The notes under the pieces: model-generated
Databases searched by the model: none
The model's input: only the letters and a program-made list of their open reading frames with translations
Told to the model about the DNA's origin: nothing
Program-made: the position numbers and the translations under genes
In this document: in pieces, positions 1 to 5,271 of the stretch
Layout of the letters: every line of letters starts with the position of its first letter
Numbering within the stretch: position 1 is the first letter of the stretch
Assembly: GCA_964533145.1 (NCBI GenBank)
Contig: CAZHLG010000017.1
Coordinates: 1-16,239, forward strand
Direction: 5' to 3'
Length of the DNA stretch: 16,239 bases
From: CAITQP01 sp964533145
Lineage (GTDB): Bacteria; Patescibacteriota; Minisyncoccia; Phycocordibacterales; UBA9973

Positions 1-336
1 CTGCCGTCCGGCGGGCTCGTGCCGTGCGGGCAGGACGGACCGCTTGATGCGGCCGGACGGCAGGCGTGCGGCTTTGAGCAGGTCATGATCCTGATAGGGC
101 GTCTGATCCGTTTTCTCATATTCTACGTAGCGCCGATCATCGTCGTCGTCACCTTGCTGTGGGGAGGTTTCTTGATTCTGACCTCAGGCGGTTCTGCCGA
201 GCAGGTGACCAAAGCCAAGGGCATGTTTTGGAAGGCGATCGTCGGCTTGGTGATAGCCATGGCCGCGTGGCTCATCGTGCGTTTCGTGCTTGTCCAGCTT
301 GGCGTGGACGAGAATGTCTTTCCAGTATTCTACTAG
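1..336 (+). CDS. Pilin-like two-helix membrane protein (T4SS pilin/VirB2-like), 5' truncated
   Basis: The frame is open from base 1, so the gene begins upstream of the window and any signal peptide is missing; 111 residues are visible. An ATG-less start at 19 (GTG) is possible but unlikely, because the preceding codons fit the family. A short Cys-bearing segment (GLVPCG at about residues 5-10, CGF at 23-25) precedes two hydrophobic helices at about 28-60 and 78-100, joined by a loop with GGSAEQVTKAKG. The order Cys-rich head, helix, GG-x-(E)-x-x-K-x-K-G loop, helix is typical of the small pilin-like proteins of CPR bacteria (T4SS_pilin, TrbC/VirB2-like). Such proteins sit in the cytoplasmic membrane and may form a surface filament or DNA-uptake channel; that role is inference. 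It is first of five similar genes, followed 33 bases later by the next. No assembly ATPase is visible here. Confidence 0.72.
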   Translation: MPSGGLVPCGQDGPLDAAGRQACGFEQVMILIGRLIRFLIFYVAPIIVVVTLLWGGFLILTSGGSAEQVTKAKGMFWKAIVGLVIAMAAWLIVRFVLVQLGVDENVFPVFY

Positions 337-354
337 CGCCACTGTAATCCGAAT

Positions 355-363
355 TGCTATACT
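355..363 (+). promoter_or_regulatory. Extended -10 promoter, probably giving a leaderless mRNA
   Basis: TGC followed by TATACT (358-363) forms an extended -10 element. No good -35 is present 16-18 bases upstream. The -10 ends seven bases before the A of the ATG at 370, so the predicted transcription start coincides with the start codon. Confidence 0.55.
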
Positions 364-369
364 AATCGT

Positions 370-801
370 ATGAAAAAGACCACTGTACTCACGTTCCTTT
401 CCGGCTTGATGCTTTTGGGGTCGGTCGTGATTGCGCCGGTTCCGGCACTTGCGGATGTGACGAACGTCCCTTCGGTCGCTACGAGCAACCAGACAAGTGT
501 TTCGGAGATGAAGATCGATTTTCATCTTGAGAATCCGCTTGGTTCGGATACAGGCGACCTCAATACGTTCATCGCCAATGTGCTCGATGCCGTCGTGCTG
601 CTTCTTTCGCCGGTGGTCGTGATCATGATGCTCTATTCGGGCCTGCTTTTCGTGCTTGCGCGCGGCAATGTCGAGGAAGTCGGTAAGGCCAAGAACGCGC
701 TGCTCTACACGATGATCGGCGCAGCTATCGTGCTCGGCGCCAAAGGCCTCGCCCTTGTTATCCAGAACACCGTCGGCTGTCTGGCCGGAGGTGCCTGTTA
801 A
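370..801 (+). CDS. Pilin-like membrane protein with signal peptide
   Basis: 143 residues. Residues 1-28 form a signal peptide (MKK, hydrophobic core, ALA before Asp29). A polar region of about 35 residues follows, then two transmembrane helices at about 68-95 and 110-131 joined by a charged loop (RGNVEEVGKAKNA). This is the usual order of T4SS pilin/VirB2-like proteins: cleaved leader, two helices, short cytoplasmic loop. Two Cys near the C-terminus (137 and 143, CLAGGAC) are not shared with the neighbours and could form a disulfide outside the membrane. The ATG at 370 is chosen because it directly begins the signal peptide. There is no Shine-Dalgarno; a -10 element ends seven bases upstream. 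The next gene starts 10 bases after the stop, which suggests co-transcription. Function as a pilin subunit is inferred from architecture. Confidence 0.75.
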   Translation: MKKTTVLTFLSGLMLLGSVVIAPVPALADVTNVPSVATSNQTSVSEMKIDFHLENPLGSDTGDLNTFIANVLDAVVLLLSPVVVIMMLYSGLLFVLARGNVEEVGKAKNALLYTMIGAAIVLGAKGLALVIQNTVGCLAGGAC

Positions 802-811
802 TGCTTGTCGT

Positions 812-1396
812 ATGAAGACATACTTTACATCTCGCGTGCTCCGCATCTGCTCTCTGTTGTGCGTGCTCGGATCGCTCGTTTTCGTGCCGGCCATGGCGGC
901 TGCGCAGCTCACCGGAGATACGCCGTCTGGTGGCGGCACGCCGAGCACTCTTGATGGCTCGAGCTGGGTCGGCTGGCCTCCCGCAGGATCCGGAGAAACA
1001 CCTTCCTATCCGAAAGGCCAGGGTCCGGGAACGATCAATCCCGGCTCGGCTCCGTCGAGCACGAGCGGCCAGACCGCGTACTGCTATGGCGTGGGAACTA
1101 CGCTGCAGCTCGGGAATACGAACCTTTCCGGCGTGATCAAATACATTACGTGCCTTGTGCTCGACTCGATCGTGCCGCTTCTTTTTGCCATTGCGTTCGC
1201 CGTCTTCATCTGGGGCATGGTCAAGTTCATCTCGACGGCCGAAGCGGCAGAGAAGGAGCAGGGAAGACAGTTCATGATCTGGGGCGTCGTCGCGCTCGCG
1301 GTCATGTTCAGCGTATGGGGCCTTGTCCGCATCCTGACCGACACGTTCGGCGTCGCCAACGTGGTTCCGATGCTTCCGACCGATCCGAACGGATAG
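812..1396 (+). CDS. Pilin-like membrane protein with long Gly/Ser/Pro linker
   Basis: 194 residues from the ATG at 812. The frame is open to 755, but the extra 19 residues would overlap the previous gene and precede a good signal peptide, so 812 is preferred. Signal peptide about 1-31 (cleavage near AMAAAQ), then an unusually long low-complexity linker at about 32-90 rich in Gly, Ser, Pro and Thr, a Cys pair region (C91, C114), and two helices at about 117-140 and 155-176. The helical part matches the downstream genes: FIWGMVKFI, then GRQFMIWGVV, then FSVWGLV and TFG. Compared with its neighbours it is a standard two-helix pilin module with an extended surface-exposed head. The start context (cgtATG) is the same as for the gene before it, again without Shine-Dalgarno. 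Confidence 0.75.
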   Translation: MKTYFTSRVLRICSLLCVLGSLVFVPAMAAAQLTGDTPSGGGTPSTLDGSSWVGWPPAGSGETPSYPKGQGPGTINPGSAPSSTSGQTAYCYGVGTTLQLGNTNLSGVIKYITCLVLDSIVPLLFAIAFAVFIWGMVKFISTAEAAEKEQGRQFMIWGVVALAVMFSVWGLVRILTDTFGVANVVPMLPTDPNG

Positions 1397-1435
1397 CTAT
1401 CCCCACGGAATGCTTGCATTGCTGCTGCGCTTGCG

Positions 1436-1444
1436 TGGTATAAT
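1436..1444 (+). promoter_or_regulatory. Extended -10 promoter for the fourth pilin-like gene
   Basis: TGG directly followed by a perfect TATAAT (1439-1444). A TTGCAT at 1414-1419 could be a -35 with a long 19-base spacer. The predicted start near 1451 leaves a GC-rich leader of about 68 bases before the ATG at 1519, with a small hairpin CCGC-GTAT-GCGG inside it. This is longer than most leaders in the window. Confidence 0.6.
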
Positions 1445-1518
1445 CGAGCTAGGTATACGTTGATTAGCAGTAAGCGCGTCCGTGCTCCGCGTATGCGGCC
1501 GGCGCCATAAGCGAAAGT

Positions 1519-1893
1519 ATGAAAAAGAAACTTGCGGTTCTCGGTGCGGCGGCAAGCGCCCTCCTCCCGCTGAGCGCGTTCGCTCAGGTCAATCCGGCCG
1601 GCACGTGCTCGGGCATCTATTACGGCATCGAGGCAGTGATCTGCAAGATCTATTCGATCATCAAGATCATCATTCCGGTCCTGATCCTCGGCGCAGTGCT
1701 GTTCTTTATTTACGGCGTGGTCAAGTTCGTGATCGCGAGCGATGCCGAAGAGAAGGGTGCCGGCCGCACGATCATGGTCTGGGGCATTATCGGCTTCGCA
1801 GTCATCGTCGGTCTCTGGGGTCTCGTGAACATCCTGACGAGCACCTTCGGCCTTCAGGGAGTCGCGGCTCCGAGCCTTCCGGTCTTCAACTAG
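1519..1893 (+). CDS. Pilin-like membrane protein, compact form
   Basis: 124 residues. Signal peptide 1-22 (MKKK, Ala/Leu core, cleavage after AFA), then a short exposed segment with C30 and C42, then two helices at about 47-72 and 84-105. The loop between them (SDAEEKGAGRTIMVWG) and the segment GLWGLVNILTSTFGL align with the genes before and after (AEKEQGRQFMIWG; ADQAEDRETGKQHMLWG). This is the minimal member of the cluster and a good reference for the shared module. It has its own promoter at 1436-1444, so the array is more than one transcription unit. A 13-bp hairpin begins nine bases after its stop. The function is inferred as a membrane pilin or channel subunit; nothing in the sequence identifies the transported substrate. 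Confidence 0.78.
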   Translation: MKKKLAVLGAAASALLPLSAFAQVNPAGTCSGIYYGIEAVICKIYSIIKIIIPVLILGAVLFFIYGVVKFVIASDAEEKGAGRTIMVWGIIGFAVIVGLWGLVNILTSTFGLQGVAAPSLPVFN

Positions 1894-1901
1894 TGTCCGC
1901 G

Positions 1902-1931
1902 ATCGAGGCCGCCTTCCGAGGCGGCCTCGAT
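1902..1931 (+). terminator. Strong hairpin between the fourth and fifth pilin-like genes
   Basis: ATCGAGGCCGCC at 1902-1913 pairs perfectly with GGCGGCCTCGAT at 1920-1931 around TTCCGA, which can add one more pair. It is not followed by a T-run (TGCGTCTTATAC), so it may be a weak terminator, an attenuator or an mRNA-stabilising structure rather than a classical terminator. Confidence 0.55.
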
Positions 1932-1936
1932 GCGTC

Positions 1937-1943
1937 TTATACA
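1937..1943 (+). promoter_or_regulatory. Possible -10 element (TTATACA) for the fifth pilin-like gene
   Basis: TATACA at 1938-1943 ends seven bases before the ATG at 1950, the same spacing as at 358-372. There is no extended TG and no clear -35, since the -35 position lies in the hairpin. It is supported mainly by analogy with the better promoters in the window. Confidence 0.3.
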
Positions 1944-1949
1944 ACAGAC

Positions 1950-2267
1950 ATGAAATCTTTCCTGAAGAAAATGCGTTCACCGGGCGGCGCGTACGTCGTC
2001 GCTCCGGTGGCGCAGTTTGTCGGCCGGGTGAACAAATACATCCTCAATCCCGCCATCATCCTCATGTTCGGAATCGCGCTCACCGTGTTCCTTTGGGGCA
2101 TGGTCGAGTTTCTCACCAAAGCCGATCAGGCAGAGGACCGCGAGACCGGCAAGCAGCATATGCTGTGGGGCGTTGTCGGCATGGCGATCATGTTCTCGGT
2201 GTATGCATTGCTGCACTTCATCCAGAATACGTTCGGGCTTGATCCGAATCCGATCGTGAACGGCTAG
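1950..2267 (+). CDS. Pilin-like membrane protein without signal peptide
   Basis: 105 residues from the ATG at 1950. The same frame is open back to 1482, but that upstream part overlaps the previous gene in another frame and is basic and non-membrane, so it is not used. There is no cleavable leader; residues 1-30 are an amphipathic, basic N-terminus (MKSFLKKMRS). Two helices follow at about 33-55 and 71-93. The helical core is clearly paralogous to the upstream genes: VFLWGMVEFL, GKQHMLWGVV, FSVYALLHFI and NTFGL. Loss of the leader would keep the N-terminus in the cytoplasm unless the first helix acts as an uncleaved signal, so topology may still match the processed forms. It is the last gene of the array; a hairpin terminator follows 28 bases after the stop. 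Confidence 0.75.
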   Translation: MKSFLKKMRSPGGAYVVAPVAQFVGRVNKYILNPAIILMFGIALTVFLWGMVEFLTKADQAEDRETGKQHMLWGVVGMAIMFSVYALLHFIQNTFGLDPNPIVNG

Positions 2268-2294
2268 CCGCTACTTTCCGTTCAGGGCACGAAA

Positions 2295-2319
2295 AAAGGC
2301 CGCGCGAAGCGCGGCCTTT
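2295..2319. terminator. Bidirectional terminator between convergent units
   Basis: AAAGGCCGCGC (2295-2305) and GCGCGGCCTTT (2309-2319) form a perfect 11-bp stem with a GAA loop. The A-run to its left supplies a U-tract for the minus-strand gene ending at 2339. It lies between that gene and the last pilin-like gene. Confidence 0.8.
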
Positions 2320-2338
2320 GGTGTTTGAGCACACGGCG

Positions 2339-2875
2339 CTATTTTTGTGCATGCAGAGTCGCCGGAGCGAATCGCAGTGTGAGCGTAACTCCGGACGTGC
2401 CGAGTGACTTGAAGATGTAGTGATGCGCTCCGGCGAAGTCGTTCTTCATTCCGGGACCGTCTATATACCATCTGTCATCGACCCACACAGAACAGCGAGC
2501 GCTTGGGGTACAGGTGAAGATTTCATCGTTTCCGATGGTCAGTGGAAAGCTGCCGACGAGCGTGAAGCTTGTATCGACATGCCGCCATGCGCCTTTGCAT
2601 CGGCCTTGTTTACCGTAGCGGGGTTCTTCAGAAGCGACTGTGCGCGGTTCTTTTTTTGCGCTGTCCGGCCAAAAAAGCCATCCGAGCAAAAGGATCGCAG
2701 CGACAGACATGATCGTCACCCAGGTTTTGGTTCCTGTGTTCCTGAACATGCTTGTAACGGCCTGTGATCCTGCACGCGCACCGCGGACCGCATGTTTCCT
2801 GAAGATGATCGCCGCCAGGATAATCAGCGGCAATGTGGCTATGAGCAGCCATTTAATGATGTTCATCGTGTTCAT
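2339..2875 (-). CDS. Small membrane protein of unknown function, partner of the SPFH gene
   Basis: 178 residues; I do not recognise a family. Two hydrophobic helices lie at about residues 5-25 and 52-70, separated by a basic segment (FRKHAVRGARAGSQ). After a short linker comes an apparently non-cytoplasmic domain of about 100 residues with three Cys (C93, C122, C128) and many aromatic residues (WRHVD, VWVDDRWYIDGPG), consistent with a small beta-rich domain. The start at 2875 overlaps the end of the upstream SPFH gene by 23 bases; a second ATG at 2866 would overlap by 14. Either way the overlap implies translational coupling, and the two membrane proteins probably work together. The most likely guess is an accessory to the membrane scaffold, but this rests only on context. 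Confidence 0.6.
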   Translation of the reverse strand: MNTMNIIKWLLIATLPLIILAAIIFRKHAVRGARAGSQAVTSMFRNTGTKTWVTIMSVAAILLLGWLFWPDSAKKEPRTVASEEPRYGKQGRCKGAWRHVDTSFTLVGSFPLTIGNDEIFTCTPSARCSVWVDDRWYIDGPGMKNDFAGAHHYIFKSLGTSGVTLTLRFAPATLHAQK

Positions 2876-4367
2876 TGTCGTTGTTTTTTTGTGGATGATC
2901 TTTTTTCTCTCCGTGTTTGTGCGCAGGCTTTTCAGTGCTTTCCGCGGTCTTTTGTTTCAGCTGCTTGGGCTGTTGCAATGGGAGTACCGTCGGGACGTCA
3001 TGTGAGCCCTCTCCGGATTCGTTCAAGACGAGTGTTCCGGTGACCTTGCCGAGCTGGGTATACTTTTCGTTCTTTTCCCGGATTACGGGTATCGTGACAT
3101 CGTCGACATACTTTTTGTCTGACGTTGCCTGTGCGTCCCGGACGGTCTTGTACGCATTGGCTTGTGCGTTAGCAGTTGTCTCTGTCGCTTGAGCTTCCGC
3201 GGTCGCTGTGATGTTGAGCTGCTCGCCTTCTTTGAAGGCGATGAATGTTTTCCGCTGTGCGTCAAACATTTTCTTCGACATGTCGTCAGCAGGATCGATT
3301 CCCTCCAAGAACAGCGCTCCGGCGACCTCAAAACCGAATGTTCTGAGGATCTCATTGATCTTCGGCACAAGCGTCTTCAATCCTTCTTCGGTGTGGCGTA
3401 TCGCCTGTAACTGGTCGATGTCGACCGTTCCGACGAAGTCTCTGACTACAGCTGTGATGACCATGAGTGCTGCGCGGTGCGTATCTACGCTCTTGGTGAA
3501 GATCGTGTATACGTTGCGTATCCTGAACTGGCATTTGATTGTCAGGTTGACGGAAAGCAACTGTACTTGCGGTGTTGGCGTGTTTCCGTTTGCCGGAAGA
3601 TCATGCCCGTGGCTCGCGTCCTCTTCAAGTTCGGTGCGTATTGCCGCACTGGTTCTGCCATAGCTTCCTGCCCCGGTTTCCATGCGTTCGCAGATAATGA
3701 CATCTGTCCAGAACAGCGGTTTGCGGGAAATCAGGTTTTTTGACTCAACAACGACGTACTCGCCGTCGTTGTACTCAAAGGACACAACGTCGCTTTGCTG
3801 CAGGTCTTTTTTCTGCTTGGCCATATGCGTATGATGGAGCATATAGGCCCGCTTCGTAAAAAGTCCGGCGTACCTTCCGCCGATCGCTTTTTCGATAGGT
3901 GTCCTGTCATCGATCAACGCTGTCAGTGTATGACCGTTCGGATTACTCAAGTATCCCGGAGGTCCGTACTGCTGGCCTTTTGAGCCGGATTTCTCGTAGG
4001 TCTCGATGAACTCATAATCGGTGTAGCGGTCGTCATAGTTGACGCTCTCCGGGTCGTTTATGAACCCATCATTATTCCGAGCGACTACCGGATAGAGGAA
4101 TACGTCACCCAAATTCATTCGGACGCAGTATTTTCCTGTTCCCGGAAAATCGATGGAATAGAAGATCCAGATAAGCAGCGATACATCGAAACAGACTACT
4201 ATCGCGCTCAAATAAAAGAGTTTAGGACTCAATTGCCCGTACGCATTCTGATAGTACGCGTACGGTTCGATCGTGATTGTTCCGATCAGGGCTGCGAAGC
4301 AGATGATCAATTCGAGCCAATACAGCGGGCGTTCGCGCCGCTTCTTTGTTTTCTGTGTTTTGTGCAT
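2853..4367 (-). CDS. SPFH/band-7 (flotillin-like) membrane protein
   Basis: 504 residues. Two N-terminal helices at about 15-34 and 49-70 anchor it. A poorly recognisable region of about 180 residues follows, then an SPFH-like core at roughly 265-385: a beta stretch (LLSVNLTIKCQFRIRN), a helical part with AVVRDFVGTVDIDQLQAIRHTEEGL, and IDPADDM. Next is an Ala/Gln/Glu-rich segment (ITATAEAQATETTANAQANA), typical of the coiled coil of flotillins and prohibitins. The C-terminal 35 residues are highly charged and His-rich (HKHGEKKDH; HDEHH), possibly metal-binding or disordered. SPFH proteins oligomerise on membranes and organise proteases or lipid domains; which applies here is unknown. A near-consensus promoter lies at 4449-4477, with a leader of about 75 bases and no Shine-Dalgarno. 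Base composition is more AT-rich than the core genes. Confidence 0.7.
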   Translation of the reverse strand: MHKTQKTKKRRERPLYWLELIICFAALIGTITIEPYAYYQNAYGQLSPKLFYLSAIVVCFDVSLLIWIFYSIDFPGTGKYCVRMNLGDVFLYPVVARNNDGFINDPESVNYDDRYTDYEFIETYEKSGSKGQQYGPPGYLSNPNGHTLTALIDDRTPIEKAIGGRYAGLFTKRAYMLHHTHMAKQKKDLQQSDVVSFEYNDGEYVVVESKNLISRKPLFWTDVIICERMETGAGSYGRTSAAIRTELEEDASHGHDLPANGNTPTPQVQLLSVNLTIKCQFRIRNVYTIFTKSVDTHRAALMVITAVVRDFVGTVDIDQLQAIRHTEEGLKTLVPKINEILRTFGFEVAGALFLEGIDPADDMSKKMFDAQRKTFIAFKEGEQLNITATAEAQATETTANAQANAYKTVRDAQATSDKKYVDDVTIPVIREKNEKYTQLGKVTGTLVLNESGEGSHDVPTVLPLQQPKQLKQKTAESTEKPAHKHGEKKDHPQKNNDNEHDEHH

Positions 4368-4448
4368 ACATGTTTTGTTAAAGAGTTAGAAAATATATCG
4401 GTGATTCCGCAGGTTCTGCCCGCGTACTGTTGTCAGGAATTTAAGTGC

Positions 4449-4477
4449 ATTATACTCCTATTTTGACAAAAAGTCAA
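4449..4477 (-). promoter_or_regulatory. Sigma-70-type promoter for the SPFH operon
   Basis: On the minus strand TTGACT (4472-4477), a 17-base spacer and TATAAT (4449-4454) give the best consensus match in the window. The predicted start is near 4442, about 75 bases before the ATG at 4367. Confidence 0.85.
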
Positions 4478-4493
4478 TAGTATGGCGGCACGA

Positions 4494-4519
4494 AAAAAGG
4501 CCTGTAATAAGGCCTTTTT
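4494..4519 (-). terminator. Terminator of the four-tRNA array
   Basis: AAAAAGGCCT (4494-4503) pairs with AGGCCTTTTT (4510-4519) around a six-base loop. On the minus strand the stem ends in a T-run. It lies eight bases beyond tRNA-Leu(TAG) and just before the SPFH promoter, insulating the two units. Confidence 0.85.
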
Positions 4520-4526
4520 CGGTCGG

Positions 4527-4608
4527 TGCCGGGGAGAGGACTTGAACCTCCATGGGTCGCCCCGCTTGCTCCTAAGGCAAGTGCGTCTACCAATTTCGCC
4601 ACCCCGGC
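4527..4608 (-). tRNA. tRNA-Leu (anticodon TAG)
   Basis: 82 bases. Acceptor GCCGGGG pairs with CCCCGGC and the discriminator is A at 4527. The anticodon arm CTTGC-CTTAGGA-GCAAG gives TAG, reading CUN-type leucine codons. A long variable arm and a GGTTCAAGTCC T-arm fit class II tRNA-Leu. After the discriminator the DNA reads CCG, so CCA is not encoded. It is last of four tRNAs, 21 bases after tRNA-Lys. Confidence 0.95.
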
Positions 4609-4629
4609 GATCGTTCCCGCACAGTGTTG

Positions 4630-4702
4630 TCCGCCCACCTGGATTCGAACCAGGGACCAATCGATTAAGAGTCGAGTGCTCTACCAGCTGAGCTATGGGC
4701 GG
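4630..4702 (-). tRNA. tRNA-Lys (anticodon CTT)
   Basis: 73 bases. Acceptor CCGCCCA pairs with TGGGCGG, the D-stem is GCTC/GAGC, and the anticodon arm CTCGA-CTCTTAA-TCGAT gives CTT for AAG codons. The outermost anticodon-stem pair (27-43) is a C-T mismatch. The T-arm is CCTGG-TTCGAAT-CCAGG. After the discriminator A the DNA reads CAA, so CCA is not encoded. It has its own promoter at 4719-4746. Confidence 0.95.
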
Positions 4703-4718
4703 GACGCGAACAGTGAAC

Positions 4719-4746
4719 AGTATATCCGTTTTGCGGATTTTTTCAA
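4719..4746 (-). promoter_or_regulatory. Promoter for tRNA-Lys inside the tRNA array
   Basis: On the minus strand TTGAAA (4741-4746), a 16-base spacer and TATACT (4719-4724), about 16 bases before the tRNA-Lys 5' end. The same TTGAAA-N16-TATACT layout occurs before tRNA-Tyr (14707-14734). The spacer contains an ATCCG/CGGAT inverted repeat. Confidence 0.7.
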
Positions 4747-4753
4747 GCCGCGG

Positions 4754-4836
4754 TGCCCAAGGTGGGACTCGAACCCACACGCCCTTGCGGGCCGGGGGGT
4801 TTAAGCCCCCTATGTCTACCATTCCATCACTCGGGC
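4754..4836 (-). tRNA. tRNA-Leu (anticodon TAA)
   Basis: 83 bases. Acceptor GCCCGAG pairs with CTTGGGC through one G-U pair. The anticodon arm GGGGG-CTTAAAC-CCCCC gives TAA for UUA/UUG codons. Long class II variable arm; T-arm GTGGG-TTCGAGT-CCCAC. Downstream of the discriminator A the DNA reads CCG, so CCA is not encoded. Confidence 0.95.
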
Positions 4837-4847
4837 GGCGCGCACTG

Positions 4848-4918
4848 AGGCCTGGGCGGGAATCGAACCCGCGATGGGGGATTTGCAGTCCCCTGAATTA
4901 CCACTTTTCTACCAGGCC
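4848..4918 (-). tRNA. tRNA-Cys (anticodon GCA)
   Basis: 71 bases. Acceptor GGCCTGG pairs with CCAGGCC; the discriminator is T, as is usual for tRNA-Cys. The anticodon arm GGGGA-CTGCAAA-TCCCC gives GCA. The T-arm is GCGGG-TTCGATT-CCCGC. CCA is not encoded (CAG follows). It is first of the array, 19 bases after the rbfA stop. Confidence 0.95.
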
Positions 4919-4926
4919 GTACTGGC

Positions 4927-4955
4927 ACTATATCGCTTTATTCTTCACGGAGCAA
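4927..4955 (-). promoter_or_regulatory. Probable promoter for the tRNA array, overlapping the end of rbfA
   Basis: On the minus strand TTGCTC (4950-4955), a 17-base spacer and TATAGT (4927-4932); the -10 ends nine bases before the tRNA-Cys 5' end. There is no terminator between rbfA and the array, so read-through is also possible. Confidence 0.5.
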
Positions 4956-5267
4956 ACGGTTGATCTCCTCGCGCGCCTGCTCGCCGTGGTCGGCGATCAC
5001 CCGCAAGGTCGGGATGCGCCGGCTTTTGATGCGCTCTTTGAGCGCGAGGCGCAGCTCGCCGAGATTGCGCTCGACGAAATCAAGCGCCGCTTGCTCCTTG
5101 TCGGATGGGAACACGGAGACGAAGATCGTGGCGCCGTTGCCGCGCTTGGTGAGCACCGTGTTGGTGATCGTGATGAGGGCGGAGCGGTTGCCTTCGCGTT
5201 CGAAGAACTGCGCCGCTTCGCGGGTGATTGCTTCTTCGAGGCGCTCGTTGTGGTTGGTGTCTCGCAT
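4938..5267 (-). CDS. rbfA: Ribosome-binding factor A
   Basis: 109 residues. RbfA is a single KH-type domain that binds the immature 30S subunit near the 5' end of 16S rRNA and assists its maturation. The sequence shows the typical layout: an N-terminal helix (RLEEAITREAAQFFERE), a central strand (LITITNTVLTKRGNGATIFVSVFP), then DKEQAALDFVERNLGELRLALKERI with the conserved helix, and the strand RRIPTLRVIAD followed by a terminal helix. Length is normal for short RbfA proteins. It starts four bases after the infB stop, matching the widely conserved infB-rbfA order. No Shine-Dalgarno is present (gccatATG), so expression is probably by translational coupling to infB. Confidence 0.88.
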   Translation of the reverse strand: MRDTNHNERLEEAITREAAQFFEREGNRSALITITNTVLTKRGNGATIFVSVFPSDKEQAALDFVERNLGELRLALKERIKSRRIPTLRVIADHGEQAREEINRLLREE

Positions 5268-5271
5268 ATGG

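Noticed and set aside
755..811. Earlier start for the third pilin-like gene
   Set aside because: It would overlap the end of the second gene and place 19 residues before a normal signal peptide.
1482..1949. Upstream extension of the fifth pilin-like gene
   Set aside because: The extension overlaps the fourth gene in another frame, is highly basic and spans a hairpin; the ATG at 1950 begins the conserved part.
1084..1980. Minus-strand open frame of 298 codons over the pilin-like genes
   Set aside because: It is antisense to two genes with signal peptides and shared helical cores, and shows no domain of its own.
4720..4746. Plus-strand terminator made of ATCCG/CGGAT followed by T6
   Set aside because: No plus-strand gene ends here; the same bases form the TTGAAA-N16-TATACT promoter of tRNA-Lys on the minus strand, which explains them better.
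4433..4822. Minus-strand frame with RVPPIAQLVEHSTLN-type sequence
   Set aside because: This is a translated tRNA gene, a common annotation artefact.
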